64,000 nucleotides of DNA, from contig NC_134148.1 of assembly GCF_033958435.1 (NCBI RefSeq), positions 11,324,501 through 11,388,500 of the forward strand. Direction: 5' to 3'. The translations under genes and the position numbers were made by a program. Numbering within the stretch: position 1 is the first letter of the stretch; each line of letters begins with the position of its first letter. The notes below the pieces were generated by a model, which did not search any database, was not told the DNA's origin, and was given only the letters and a program-made list of their open reading frames with translations. This document shows, piece after piece, positions 12,601 through 25,438 of this stretch. Origin of the DNA: Carettochelys insculpta (lineage: Eukaryota > Chordata > Testudines > Carettochelyidae).

Positions 12601-15600
12601 AAAGAGGAGGTATATGCACTTGCTCAAGAGGCACTTAAGAGAGGTGACTGGAATCCTGTTACAATGACTCTTCAGTGTCCAATCTCTGGAAATCTAGTTG
12701 GCCTAGACAAAAAACTAATCCCTGCCTGGAAGAACTGGTTTAACGAGAGGTCCTCTTGGCTTCAGAACCACCTGGCTGAGGTTTGTACGCATGTAAGGAA
12801 GTTGGGAAGGTGCCATGTGACACAGAAGGGCAGAACAATTTGAAAGGGTCTGGTCTGGTCCAGGACCATTTTCTCCAGTCCATAAAGATGGATGGAGACC
12901 AGTTAGAACAAAATTGTCTTCACGAGAAGGGCTACCTTGCCTGTCTGCCATCCTGGAGCAGATGGTTCCCCTAGGCTCTTAAAAATGGTGAACTGTGAAG
13001 TGAGGGACATTATGTTCATGATCTTCTATTATTTAGTGTCATCTTTACTGAGTTGTGCTTTGCATGGTAAAATATAAAAAAACATAAAGATGCTAAACTG
13101 TTCGAGGGGGTGTGTGTGTGTGGACTGCTTTCACAACCTGCTGTATGCCCCTGAGAGAGTTAAACTGTAAACCAAAGTGTCACATCTTTTGGAGTAGAGT
13201 TCTGGAAGAGGGGTATGTTCAGACCCTGGAAACTAGGCAGAGTCCAGTTCCTGCGCCAATCCTGGGAATCCGTCTGAAGACGCACACTCTGAAGTGCAGT
13301 TGGCACCACCCTCTTTATGTTGGAACTGCATCCCAGATGCTGATCCCCTCTGAGAGCAGCACCGACCCATTAGACTCACAGTACTTGCACTAACCCCTCT
13401 CCCACCCACAAGATGTGAAGCTTTCGCTGATACAGCTCACGATTCTCCTTCAGAGTAGCTGTGTTGTTAAAATAACATGGGGCCCCTTGTCTTTAGTTTC
13501 CATTCGCAATGTGGTACAATGTTGGAACAAAGCAGCTTACTAATAAGGTTTAGGAAATGAGCTGGAGTCCTTCCATGCTACAACTACTGCACACAAATCC
13601 AAGAGAGTGGTAGGTCTGCTCTAATAAAGAGATGAGCTCATCACCCCCAACCTAAACTGCAGGGTGATGAAATGTGACTTACTTCCTGAGTTGGTAAACA
13701 TGATTTAATGAAGCATATGGTGTTTTCCACAATTCCTGGATTGTTTACAAGCACCAGTTTATGTCATCCTGATTAGTGGAGCCTGACAAACAGCACAGAA
13801 ATCTGCTTGGTGCATGAGAGTTGTAAACAAATAGCAGAGCTATAAGCAAGCACCATTGGATACATTGCCATCCTAAGAGGAATTTATGTTCCTTGTGCTG
13901 AATAAATAGTAGGTGTCCAGACGTTGTAACTATTAGGTTAACTTGGTAATATATAGAAATTAGACAGGAAATAATTTTTAGTAAGGTAATGAACATGCTC
14001 AAGCACTAAAAAAGTAGGAAATGTCAGATTTACTGTTCGCCATGCAACCTAATTTTGGTGCACTTGTGCATTCCACCTGGAGATTGAGGAGGGCGGGAGA
14101 AAGAAGTATATGAAGCTGGAAATACGTTTCAGAAGGAGTGAAATAAAGGTGGTTTCAGCAAGTCTGGTGTTTCCTAAATGTTGAGTGCATGACTTTTAGC
14201 ACAGCTTTTGTACGTAATTTCTTAGGATTTTGAAGGACAAAACTAAAGTATTCTGTAAAAATGTTATAGAACGCTCCCCATCATGTATCATCAGCAGGGT
14301 TTTAATGCTGTGCCTGTAGCAGTGCGGAAATCACCACCTGAGCATTTGGTTATTATGGTCAGCCCAGGTCACACCAAGTATTCACTCACACTGCATTGAG
14401 CTCCATACCACACGGAGAGGTGGTTTTGCTATGTCACTGTAACAGGGCAAGTACTTTGACCAGAGACAAATTTGAATGTAGGCACACGTAGGTCAATACA
14501 ATGAGTTACACTGATCTACTTCTATAGCGTAGACCAGACTGCAATCTCTAATTCAATGTGTTTGTGGGAGGGAATTGCAGAGCTCTCATTTCACATAAAC
14601 CCATCTCTGAGTCATTACATGTTTATCATATGTGGCAATTCCTTTCAAAGCACACGTTTAAACAGATGGCTCATGCTGCCTATTTAGTACAATTTCTACA
14701 ATTGTTAAACCTCAATGAAGTAGACAATGATGGATATTCTACTGACATCAAAGGTGGTATTTTGCACCCTCAGCTTATGAATTTTCATATCCAAAACTGC
14801 CACTGTGACCTTATTGAAATGTCAGCTGAGATAAACCACCGTGTAACTGAAGAGGCTAGATAAGGTATCTGGCATTGCATTAATTTGTGTTTTTACTATG
14901 ATTTACTAGGCGTCACCCATTTGTACTGGCTTATTGGTGAAAGGAGAGGACAGGTGCTAATTTATGTGAGCTAATTTCTATAAATAAGCACAGTGAATGG
15001 GTGGACCCTTGCACTCCCTCTCTTTGTGTGAGCTTGTTTCCATGGCACAGAGAGGGCAACTGGTGATAACATGGTCTGCCCTGGTAACAGAAAAGTAGCA
15101 CATTCTGTGCACTCTATGGCTGTCTCTTCCTCTTTGCTGGTGCCTCTGTAGGGTTAGGAAGTGGCCACTGAATACTTCACCCTACAGCTAGCCTAGTTCA
15201 CTTGTTTTAAACACCAAAGACCTGGAAACTAACCAATTTAGCCTTTGCTTGCCATTCCAACAATTTAACTTTTATTTCCCAGGCAACTTTAAATCATTTT
15301 GGTATACAGCTGCTGAGACTAATAGTTACCAGTGTTGTTTTAATTTTTTTTAACTTTTATACAATTTACACTTGGAAGGTGTTCATAGCTCATAGGCAAC
15401 ATGAACAGAAAAAGGCAATTTTTTAAATCACCCTCTAAAACAGGGTGTCTCTCAACAATCCGGGAGTCCACAACACACATGCTGGTGAAAACCTGTCTGT
15501 CTGTCTTTGACCTTCTGTGTTTATTGGGGGGAAGTGGAAGAGGGGACCCTAGAATATCTAAGTATTCTTCCCAAGAATCTTATGTTTGTGATTGCAGCTT

Positions 15601-16120
15601 TTTGGTTGCTCCCTACCTAGTTTGTCAAAATGTAGGGAGAAAACTCACAAAGCAAAAAGACACTTCCCATTTATAGCTGCTTGGGTGGGGAATCAGTTTT
15701 CTATGGCACAAAGCTGATTGAATGGCTAGGTAGGACTTATGTACAACGTGGCAGGAAGCAGAACAGTTCTTGGAAGGTTTCCAGCCATTATTATATGAAG
15801 CTGTTGTTCTGCATCAGAAACAAAAGCAAAAGCAGGCTCCTTCTGTTTGTGATCCAGGATCAGAATTAAAAGATCATGTGAGGGCGTTTATATCAGAGCT
15901 TCCCATTTGAGTGACAATGGTACAAACACCCAAATGGCAACATACAAAACATAAACAAGGCGAGAAACCTGATACATGAGCTGCAAAACATCTAATTACA
16001 TGTTCTGCCTAGTGACTGATAGAAGTGACACCTGCAAAACAGCATTTTGGGGAAATCCCTTGGCAAACTAGCTCTGGAATAATACGGTGTATATAGAGTC
16101 TTTTGGCCTTTGGCATTCAT
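12601..16120. other. Intergenic stretch, nothing recognised
   Basis: About 3.5 kb of mainly AT-rich sequence. Short open frames (for example near 14558-14863 and 15401-15676) show no family features or splice context. No RNA gene was identified. Confidence 0.4.
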
Positions 16121-16212
16121 AACTCAGGCTACATCAACACTACCAGATAAATTCAATTTTATAGTGCTGGGTTTTATAAATTCAGTTTTGAGTATCCTCG
16201 CTTCCTCACAAA

Positions 16213-17624
16213 AGCCGTATCTACACGTGCACGCTACTTCGAAGTAGCGGCACTAACTTCGAAATAGCGGCCATCACAGCTACACGTGTTGGGCGCTATT
16301 TCGATGTTAGCATCGACGTTAGGCGGCGAGATGTCAAAGCTGCTAACCCCATGAGGGCTATGTCTACACGTGCACGCTACATCGAAATAGCTTATTTAGA
16401 TGGAGCGACATCGAAATAGTCTATTTCAATGAATAACGTCTACACGTCCTCCAGGGCTGGCAACTTCGACGTTCAACTTCGACGTTGGGCAGCACCACAT
16501 CGAAATAGGCGCAGCGAGGGAACGTCTACACGCCAAAGTAGCACACATCGAAATAAGGGTGCCAGGAACAGCTGCAGACAGGGTCACAGGGCGGACTCAA
16601 CAGCAAGCCGCTCCCTTAAAGGGCCCCTCCCAGACACAGTTGCACTAAACAACACAAGATCCACAGAGCCAACAACTGGTTGCACACCCTGTGCATGCAG
16701 CATGAATCCCCAGCTGCAGCAGCAGCAGCCAGAAGCCCTGGGCTACGGGCTGCTGCACACGGTGACCATAGAGCCCCGCAAGGGCTGGAGAGAGAGCGTC
16801 TCTCAACCCCTCAGCTGATGGCCGCCATGGAGGACCCCGCTATTTCGAAGTTGCAGGACGTGCAACGACTACACATTCCCTACTTCGACGTTGAACGTCG
16901 AAGTAGGGCGCTATTCCCATCCCCTCATGGGGTTAGCGACTTCGACGTCTCGCCACCTAATGTCGATTTCAACTTCGAAATAGCGCCCAACACGTGTAGC
17001 CGTAACGGGCGCTATTTCAAAGTTGGCGCCACTACTTCGAAGTAGCGTGCACGTGTAGACATGGCCGAGGGGATGGGAATAGCGCCCTACTTCGAAGTTG
17101 AACGTCGAAGTAGGGCACGTGCAGACAATCCGCGTCCTGCAATATCAAAATAGCGGGGTCCGCCATGGTGGCCATCAGCTGAGGGGTTGAGAGATGCTCT
17201 CTCTCCAGCCCCTGCGGGGCTCTATGGTCACCGTGTGCAGCAGCCCTTAGCCCAGGGCTTCTGGCTGCTGCTGCGGCAGCTGGGGATCCATGCTGCATGC
17301 ACAGGGTGTGCAACCAGTTGTCAGCTCTGTGGATCTTGTGTTGTTTAGTGCAACTGTGTCAGGGAGGGGCCCTTTAAGGGAGCGGCTTGCTGTTGAGTCC
17401 GCCCTGTGACCCTGTCTGCAGCTGTTCCTGGCACCCTTATTTCGATGTGTGCTACTTTGGCGTGTAGACGTTCCCTCGCAGCGCCTATTTCGATGTGGTG
17501 CTGCGCAACGTCGACGTTGCCAGCCCTGGAGGACGTGTAGACGTTATTCATCGAAATAGCCTATTTCGATGTCGCTACATCGAAATAAGCTACTTTGATG
17601 TAGGCTTCACGTGTAGACGTAGCT
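16213..17624. mobile_element. Harbinger MITE interrupted by another copy of itself
   Basis: The outer element starts AGCCGTATCTACACGTG at 16213 and ends CACGTGTAGACGTAGCT at 17624, flanked by AAA at 16210-16212 and 17625-17627. Its left arm stops at about 16356 in CCCCATGAGG and resumes at about 17067 with GAGGGGATGGGAATAGCG. The sequence between is a second, oppositely oriented copy. Without the insert the outer element would be about 700 bases, the same size as the copy at 10972. Confidence 0.88.
16357..17066 (-). mobile_element. Inner Harbinger MITE, opposite orientation
   Basis: A 710-base copy begins GCTATGTCTACACGTGC and ends GCACGTGTAGACATGGCC. GAGG lies at 16353-16356 and again at 17067-17070, consistent with a 3-4 base target duplication of the outer element. 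Its interior reads the transposase start remnant on the plus strand (ATG at about 16700 followed by CAG repeats). Confidence 0.85.
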
Positions 17625-17627
17625 AAA

Positions 17628-18050
17628 GTCTACACAATGTTGACTTAATGCTACCACACTGAATGGTCAAACATTGTCTGTTGAAGCAGTGCATTGTGGG
17701 AACCTATCCCACAGTCCCCTCAGCCCTGCATTCTGCACCCTCCTCCCGGGCTGTGCTGCACCCCTGCCACCAGAAGCACTCACCCTACTGCCTGGTTCCT
17801 GGGTCTCCGCAGCTTGGAGAAGCTGGGAAACTGACCAGCGCTGCTACACCTGGGCCGCCAGAGCTGGGCTCCAGGCGCAGCAGGGAGGCAGGTGCAGCAG
17901 CACTGATCAATTTCCCGGCTCCCACAACTGGTGGGGAGCTGGGATCCAGGTGCAGCAGCTCCAGTCAATTTCCCAGCTCCCGCCACTCACAGGAGCAAAG
18001 CCCACGAAAGCTTATGCTCCACTATATCTATTAGTCTAAAAGGTGCATGT
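17628..18050. repeat. Repeat remnant with short tandem CAGCTCC/CAATTTCC units and a SINE-tail fragment
   Basis: After the MITE the sequence resumes with GTCTACACAATGTTGAC, which with the AGGCTACATCAACACTACC text at about 16127 may be the two halves of an older element split by the MITE. Between 17870 and 17995 a 60-70 base unit (GGTGCAGCAGC...TCAATTTCCC) is repeated about twice. At 18000-18050 CACGAAAGCTTATGCTC and ATTAGTCTAAAAGGTGC resemble a sauropsid SINE/LINE tail. Confidence 0.45.
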
Positions 18051-18316
18051 ACAGTGGATTAAATATTTGTAAAGCTTACAAGTGTCTTTTCTCTATGGCT
18101 GTGTCTACACTAGCAGCTACATTCGAAATTAGGATTGGAAGACCGAGCTCTTTAGGAACATACACACACCGTGCTCCTTCGAAAGTAACTCCCGTGTTCT
18201 TTTGAAGTCGGTCCTCCGTTCCCAGGATGGGAAGATCACCATCCTTCAAAAGATAATTTCAAAAGAGAGCAAGTGTAGACGCTCCGCAGCCCGCTCATTC
18301 GAAAGAGGGAGTCCTC

Positions 18317-19027
18317 GGCTACGTCTACACGTGAAGCCTACGTCAAAGTAGCCTATTTCGATGTGGCGACATCGAAATAGGCTATTTCGATGAATAACGT
18401 CTACATGTCCTCCAGGGCTGGCAACGTCGATGTTCAACATCGACATTGCACAGCACCACATCGAAATAGACACTGCGAGGGAACGTCTACACGCCACAGT
18501 AGTACACATCGAAATAAGGGTGCCAGGCACAGCTGCAGACAGGGTCACACGGCGGACTCAACAGCCAGCTGCTCCCTTAAAGGGCCCCTTCCAGACACAC
18601 TTGCACTAAACACCACAAGATCCACAGAGCCGACAACGAGTTGCAGACCCTGTGCATGCAGTATGAATCCTCCGCTGCAGCAGCAGCAGCCAGAAGCCCT
18701 GGGCTAAGGGCTGCTGCACACGGTGACCATAGAGCCCCGCACGGGCTGGAGAGACAGCGTCTCTCGACCCCCCAGCTGATGGCTGCCATGGAGGACCCCA
18801 CAATTTCGACGTTGTGGGACGCGGATCGTCTACACGGTCCCTACTTCGACGTTGAACGTCGAAGTAGGGCGCTATTCTTATCCCCTCATGAGGTTAGCGA
18901 CTTCGACGTCTCGCCGCCTAACGTCGAAGTTAACTTCGAAATGGCGCCCGACGCGTGTAGCCACGACGGGCGCTATTTCGAAGTTAGTGCCGCTACTTCG
19001 AAGTAGCATGCACGTGTAGACACAGCT
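18317..19027 (-). mobile_element. Harbinger MITE inserted in copy B, CTC target duplication
   Basis: The element begins GGCTACGTCTACACGTGAAG and ends TGCACGTGTAGACACAGCT. CTC at 18314-18316 is duplicated at 19028-19030. Removing the insert restores GAGTCCTCCATGGTGGTGAT, the same sequence found uninterrupted in copies C and D, so the insertion site is exact. It is oriented opposite to the copy at 10972. Confidence 0.88.
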
Positions 19028-19207
19028 CTCCATGGTGGTGATCAGCTGGCAGGCGGTGGCGCCGCTCACAGCACAGACGGAGCTCTATGGTTCTAGCATC
19101 TGGCTGCACTTAAGAGGACACAGGCTTCCAGAAACCCTCAGGCAGGAAGCTGAGAGCGTGCAGCCAGCAGTGAGGCCACACTGTTCTCCAGCTAGCCAGC
19201 CACTGCA

Positions 19208-20585
19208 ATGGCCAGCCAGTCCCCCACACCACCTGGACCCATGGCCAGCCACCCGGACCCCCGCCCACCCCAGGGGACCTCCAAAGACAGCAGGGACTTG
19301 TCCCAGGAGGCGGGCCAGGCCCCGGAGTGTCGAGCCCCCTCCTGGACAGAGGCTGCGATCCAGGACCTCCTCTCCCTCTGGGAGGATGAGGAGGTCCTCC
19401 AACAAACAGGGGTCCGTCGCCGCAATGCGGTCACCTTCCAGTGGCTGGCAAAGGGGCTGCTTGGCTGTGACCACCCCACCCACACACCGGACCAGGTCTG
19501 GTCAAAGGGCAAAGAACTGTGGAAGGGGTATTGCAGGGCCCAGGACGCAGCCAGGTGGTTGGAGGCAGCCCCCACAAGCTGCCCCTATTATAAGGAGCTC
19601 CACCGCCTCCTGGGGCTGAAAGAGGCCGGACCCCCTGACCATCTTCCTCGACACGTCCGTGGGTGACACCGAGCCAGAGATGGTGACTGAGGGTGAGGAG
19701 CACCTAGGACCGCCAGCCAGCACCAGGTGACCACGGACAACACTGCAACTCGACCCCATCAGCGATGACGAAGGCTCAAGCGAGGGGGCCCTCGTCATTG
19801 ACCTCCCAGCTGGGCCGTCCAGCTGGGCCCCGTCCGACTGTGCCTTGCCTGCCTTCCCAGAGGGGCCCATAGGTAGGTGGCGTGCACACCAGCCTCCCTA
19901 GTGCCCAGGGAGAGAGTGTCAGGTCCCACCCAGGGTGACCGCAAGCATCCCACACGGACACCAGTCCAGGTGCATGTGGACCCTGGACAGCTATGCTCCC
20001 CGGGCTCTCAGGGGGATGATGCACGGCACTCAGCACCACATAAATGGGACAGCACCAGGGGCTGCCCAGACTTGGAGGGAGCGGGGAACAGCATGGGGGG
20101 CCCCATTCCTGGTACCCCTGTGGGGCACCCAGGGACATGTACCTGGGGGGGGAGGGGGCTGGGCAGAACACGGGGACCTGCACCTGGGACTAATGGCCCA
20201 TTCCCCCTCCCCTTCTGTCTCCACAGCTCCTGCAGCCAGTGGCCGGACCAGCCCCACCATGGAGGGCGAGGGGGAGCGGCCCGCATCCCGAGCAGGGACC
20301 GTGCGTGGTCACTGCCGGGCCACCCGCCGGCGCCACCAGCGCAGCAACGAGGAGGCGGGGGACACTGCCCATACCGCAGCTCTGCAGCACCTTACTGGCG
20401 TGCTGCAGAAGTGGCTTGCCCTGGAGCGGCAGGCCTGGGACTGGGTTGTGGCGAACATGTACTCCCTCACCTGGGCCGTGGTGGGCCACATAGACCCAGC
20501 TGCCGCCCCATTGCAAGCCACTCCCGCACCCACCCCACCATCCCTCATCCCCTTGTCACCCAGCTGCCCCCCCCCACCTCTCTGA
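19208..20585 (+). pseudogene. Myb/SANT-like DNA-binding protein of Harbinger copy B, frameshifted
   Basis: A real ATG at 19208 opens exon 1. A Pro-rich N-terminus is followed by a Myb/SANT-like domain at about residues 42-140 (PSWTEAAIQDLLSLWEDEEVL, WSKGKELWKGY, CPYYKELHRLLGL). The frame is lost near 19625, and the expected acidic segment (ISDDEGSSEGALVIDLPAG) continues in another frame to a donor at 19872. The acceptor TCTCCACAG ends at 20226. Exon 2 encodes an Arg-rich patch and an amphipathic segment (LTGVLQKWLALERQAWDW), then a Pro-rich tail ending at 20585. The likely role is recognising element ends with the transposase; this copy is not functional. Confidence 0.75.
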
Positions 20586-21244
20586 TCCCCTGGTCAGCCT
20601 CCCCACCCCTGACCTCAACAACCTCCCTAGCCCCTGGTCAGCCTCCCCACCCCCAACATCCCCTACCCCCCCGGTCTCCCTCCCACCCCACCCCCTGCAG
20701 CGAACCTCCCCCCATCCACGAGCCCAACCTCTCTGCCCTTGTCCCAACCCACCTGTTCCCGGCTGCCCTGAGGCAACTGGCCCATATGTTGATGGCCAGG
20801 GCTGGCCAGGGTTAGGCCATTCCTCCTGCCCCTCACTCCCCCATGCCAACCCCAGGGAGCCCACAGGGGCCCCAACCCAGCAGCTACCCTACCTCCCTGT
20901 GCCACCTGCCCCAGCACAGCTGCAACAGACCACCTGGACCTGGGGCAGAAGGGGCGGATGTGGGCGATGGGGGATCCTGACCCTTAATCCCCGTAAATGA
21001 ATAGGGCCTTCTGTCCTTACCTTTGGCCCTCCCAGGGTCCAGAGCGTGACCACCTGGGGCTGCAACACCCCTGTATATAGTTCCCCCCAGCTCACTTTTC
21101 TGTGATACCCCTCCCTGTACATAGGTGGCAAAGCAGTAGTAGCAGGTAAGTGTTTATTTTTGTGGTTCCATCTGGGTCCCCTGTGCATGTGTGGGGGTGT
21201 GTATGTGCATAGGGGTGGGGTGCATGTTCATGGGGGTGGGGTGG

Positions 21245-22641
21245 TTACTGTGGTCCCCGCTCAAAGGCCTGGTGCAGGGCCTCCTGTACCCGTACCCCAG
21301 CCCGCTGAGCCTGGCAGCATGGGGCGGCAGGGGGCTGCTCATACCCGTGCCCTGCCTCAATGGCCCACTCATTCACGAATGGCTCATGCTTTGCCTCCGT
21401 GAGGTTGTGCAGGACACAGCAGGCCCCAAACACTGCTGGAACACTGGGGAGACCCACCTCCAGCCTCGTGAGGCGGCATCTGAAGTGCCCTTTCAAGTAG
21501 CCAAATGCCCAGTTCAGCCTCTCATTAAAAACAGCCTGGCTGGGCTGTGTGTATCCCATGTATGGCCTCATGAGCCAGGCCTGCAGTAGGTAAGCTGCTT
21601 CCGCCACGATGCAGGGGGGCATTGTGGTGTCCCCAATGGGGAGCTCCTGCTGGGGGATGAAGGTCCCTTCGGCCATGCGGTGGCCCAGCCCTGAGTTCCG
21701 GAACACCCTGTCATCATGGGCATGGCTGGACCAGCCCACGCAGATGTCCTGGAACTGACCATTGGTGTCGACGAGTGCCTGCAGGACCACAGAGTAGTAG
21801 CCCTTACGGTTTATGAAAGCCCTGCCACTGAGCTCTGGTGCTCAGATAGCGATGTGCGTGCTGTCCAGTGCCCCGAACCAGTTTGGGAAGCCCAACTCCT
21901 TGAAGCCCCGGATGGCATCATCCAGGTCCCTGACATGGACCAGCTGCTGAAGGAGGACCCTGTTGATGGCCTGGAAGATCGGCAGGGAGTGGGAGGAGGA
22001 TGCACTCGTGAGCATGGGGTGGGGTGTAGTGTGCCTGACCATCCCTGTCCCTTGCAGGGCAGGCCTCTCTGGGGCCCCGTCCCTGTCACTGTCCTGTCCC
22101 CAGTGAGGGCTACCCTGTGGTCCTCGATGGTGCCCCATGCCAGCGTGCCCCCCCTCCCCTGGTCCCCACATGCGCACAGCTTACCTAATTGAGGACGGCC
22201 CCAACGGTGGCCCTGCACACCCTGAACTGATGGCTGACAGATTGGTGACTGTCCGGAGAGGCCAGTTTCCAGAGGGTGATGGCCACCCTTTTCTGGAGTG
22301 GGAGCGCTGGCCTCATGCGGGTATCCTGGTGCTGGAGGGCTGGGGCGAGCCAGTGGCACAGCTCTAGGAATGTCCCCTTGGTCATCTGGAAGTTCTGTAG
22401 CCACCGATCGTCGCCCCAGTCCTCCAGCACCAGCCGGTCCCACCAGTTGCTGCTTGTGGGGAAGCTCCACAGGCAGTGGATGCTCCGGGGGACTAGCTGG
22501 GGACATCGTGCCCTCAGGATGACTTCCAGGAGGGTGGCTAGTAGGCTGGCTGCCTGTAGCCACTGCTGCGTGGCAGCCAGGACCATGGCCAGTGCGCTGG
22601 CCACAGCCTTGATGGGGACGGGGGGGCTGCTCAGGTTCCAT
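21245..22641 (-). pseudogene. HARBI1-like DDE transposase of Harbinger copy B, catalytic Glu deleted
   Basis: The likely start is the ATG at 22641 (MEPEQPPRP), followed by a frameshift and then an open stretch to about 22188 with the N-terminal DNA-binding/helical region (LVLEDWGDDRWLQNFQM, ITLWKLASPDSHQSV). After an intron, exon 2 carries GALDSTHIAI (first Asp) but a stop follows at 21842-21844. The second Asp is present in HAHDDRVFRNS. The segment ERLNWAFGYLKG lacks the six residues that in copy D contain the catalytic Glu (ARQVVE), an in-frame 18-base deletion. The C-terminal region (ACCVLHNLTEAKHEPF) is intact. The product would be inactive. Confidence 0.85.
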
Positions 22642-22724
22642 GGTGGCCTGGGGTGCCTCCTCTGGTCTCCCCATTTTTGGTTCTCTGTGCCTTAAATATT
22701 GAGTCTGTTCTGGCCTGGCTCTGG

Positions 22725-22814
22725 TCTGAAGAAGTGGGTCTGTCCCACAAAAGGTCACCTAATAAATTATTTTGTTAGTCTTTAAAGTGCTACTTGACTG
22801 CTTTTTTGTTTTGA
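22725..22814 (+). repeat. SINE-type tail, copy 1
   Basis: Starts GGTCTGAAGAAGTGGGTCTG and ends in GACTGCTTTTTTGTTTTGAT. It is nearly identical to 28838-28929. The high similarity and T-rich end suggest recent retroposition inside Harbinger copy B. I infer the 3' tail of a lineage-specific SINE or LINE; no tRNA-like head is visible. Confidence 0.65.
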
Positions 22815-23160
22815 TCTCCTTGGTGTGCAAGTCTGGGGACAGGTGGCTGGCCCTCAACGTGTGCAGGCTGATGTATGGGATGGGGGGACCTTTAAGGGGA
22901 TGGCAGGCTGTGGTCCCGGAAGGGCTCATCCGCCATGCGACCCTGCCCGCAGGACTTCCTGCGCCTGTACTTTCGAAAGAGCGCCCTGCATAGCGTGGAT
23001 GCTCATTTTCGAACTTGCACTCCGGGACTTTCGAAAGAGCAGATCACACCTTTGGTCTCTGTTTGTCTGCGCATTCGCTCCCTTTCGAAAGAACGGCTTT
23101 CGACGTTCTGTTTCGAAAGCTGTCCTTTCAAAAGGGAGCTGTGGTGTAGACGTGGCCTAT

Positions 23161-25438
23161 GTGAATGCCCTAAACAGCTGCAATTAGACTGCTCAAAATA
23201 ACACGACAAAGCTGCTTATTTTTATGGTTTATTCCATGTCTGCTGCAGGGTGAATTTCTTTTGGAAAACATACTCCTGTTACTGATGACAAGGGTGGAGG
23301 AAATGTATTGGTTTGGACATATTAAAAACAAGAGCATGACCTTTCCTCTAAAAAATTGAACACTCCCACGCTGTGGATCCAGGACCTGAAATTTGGCATT
23401 GGATTGTTATTGTGGCAGGGGTGTGCTCATAGTCATCTCTATGGAAATCCTCCCCAGATTCGATCAAGTTATAAATCAGTGCTCGGGGGCAGTCAGTCCT
23501 CTTATGTGTTTAACTTATCACCTTACGAGGGCCTCCACCCTGATTTCAACACTACTGAAATACAGCATAATTTCATGTGTAGTTTGTTATACTGAAACCT
23601 CACAGCTATTGCTAAAATGTATGAAAATGGTAAACATGGGAAACCATCTTGGTGCTCTGCATGTTGTCTGATTGTTTTTCAGCATGACTGCGAATTTACA
23701 TGATGAGAAATCAATTGGCTGATGTATTCCTGATCATTATGAAAAGGGAAGGGCAATGTCTTGTGAAATTGACTTATGTGTACAAGCATGTTAATGAGAT
23801 TGAAATTGTCCCTCTGTGTGTGTGGTTGCAATCTAAAAATGGATCTCATTTTAAAACAAGGAGCTGGAAGCAGCAGTAGTGGTGACACTGCAATCAATAA
23901 GAAGCACTCCCATGGTCAGTTTTGTGGGTTTTTGTGGAGAAACTATCAAATGAGTCTGAAGTGGGTGCATTTGTATCCACCTTTGAAGACAAAACACCCT
24001 TCTGTGCATGCAGGTAAGCCAGTAGAAGTTTGTCAAAGAAAGTTTTCTGAGTTCCAGACCTGCCAGCCTAAAAAAAAAAGCGTCAACCCTTTCTACAAAA
24101 GCAATTGAAACTTCCAACGGTGTTTCCTTACTTGTAGCAAAACAAAACAAAAACAAAAAAACCCTCAGACAATGCACTTACGGAAGATCCAGGGACAAAC
24201 CACGTCAACAGATAATTTTGAATCCATTGACAAAAAGGCTAGCAAGCTTTGAGCTGATATTATCAAAAGGAAAGTTTGAGCTCTTCCCTACATTTAATGC
24301 CATGTATTTACTATTCGTATTACCAAACTTGGCAAAGTGCACTTTGTAGTGTGCTAACTGATGGGGGAGTTCAGCTGCTAAATGAAGGTTATATACTAAT
24401 GTGCTGCAAATAAAAGTGCTATTTTCTTGGAATGCTAGTAAATCATTTAAGAGAAGGTTGGGAGTAGGGAAAGCAGTGATCCAAACAAGGCATCAACCAT
24501 TTTGTATATGTAGTGAGCCAAATATATAAGTAAAACATAAATCTGACAGTCCAAAAATATCATTGATATCCATGGAAGCAGGATTTGAGCCTATATGAAT
24601 GTGCCAGGTAACCAAGTTAAAACTATTAAAATCAAAAGTAATGTAATGGATTTTAAGTACAGGTTAGTTGTGTTGGGATTTGCAAACACATTGAAGAATT
24701 AATCAAAAGCAAACTTAATATATCCAGTTGGTCATTGATCATTAACACAGAGGGAAGACTGAACAAATTAGGACAGCAATGATTTCCCAAACCCTAAGCC
24801 TTGCTACAGAGATTAAATGATGCAAATCTGCCGGTTCCCTAACATTCCCTAAGATTTTTTTTTCAGACTTCCTATCAAAGCTTATTGCTATTTGCCCATG
24901 ACTATGCAAAGGTGAGACTAGTGCACTGCCACCTGATATAATAGTTCATTAATGTTGGTTTGGGCAAAAAGTCTGCAGCTGTCTGACATTAAATGTCATT
25001 GCTATTTCCTTTCTTCTGTACCATAAATAGGGCAGGGGTTTCACAGCCCCACAGATAAGTAAAGGAAAATTGTAGATAAACCAAGCAAATAAGATTGCTA
25101 GGACCTAACAAGATGAATAACACAGGGAACAAATGCTGGTAGGTTAAACTTTTAACTGCTGAACATGGGTTTAGCTCCTGTGCAGCAATTTCATTTTCAG
25201 ACAGTCTCAAGAGCTTCTGGTTGTTTGTTGGGGATGATGTTGTTGATCTCATGGCAAGCGAGGGGAAGGACTGTCCCCTTTGTGAGCCTGGTACTACAGC
25301 TATCCTCCACCAGAGAGGGAATCAGGTTTAAGTTGCATAAAGTTGCTGTAGAAGCCTTGACAGCAGAATCAATTTGCATGTGTTGAATCAATAGGTCTTT
25401 AACCCAGTCTAACCCACTTTCTAAACCAATTAAAAGCC
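23161..25438. other. Intergenic stretch, nothing recognised
   Basis: About 2.3 kb of AT-rich DNA between Harbinger copies B and C. No exon, RNA gene or named repeat could be supported. Confidence 0.4.

Larger units (their letters stand above)
18097..23157. mobile_element. PIF/Harbinger DNA transposon, copy B, with complete ends
   Basis: The element runs from GGCTGTGTCTACACTAGC to GGTGTAGACGTGGCC and is flanked by TAT at 18094-18096 and 23158-23160. It carries a plus-strand Myb/SANT-like gene converging on a minus-strand DDE transposase. A MITE (18317-19027) has inserted near its left end and a SINE-type tail lies at 22725-22814. The subterminal motifs are TTCGAAAG/CTTTCGAA rather than the ACTTCGAAGT type of copy D, so it represents a different subfamily. 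Both genes are broken. Confidence 0.85.

Noticed and set aside
19877..20815. 312-codon plus-strand frame in copy B
   Set aside because: It reads through the Myb intron in a frame different from exon 2 and is compositional.
21811..22758. 315-codon minus-strand frame in copy B
   Set aside because: It crosses the intron and both exons in the wrong frame; transposase motifs lie in the neighbouring frames.
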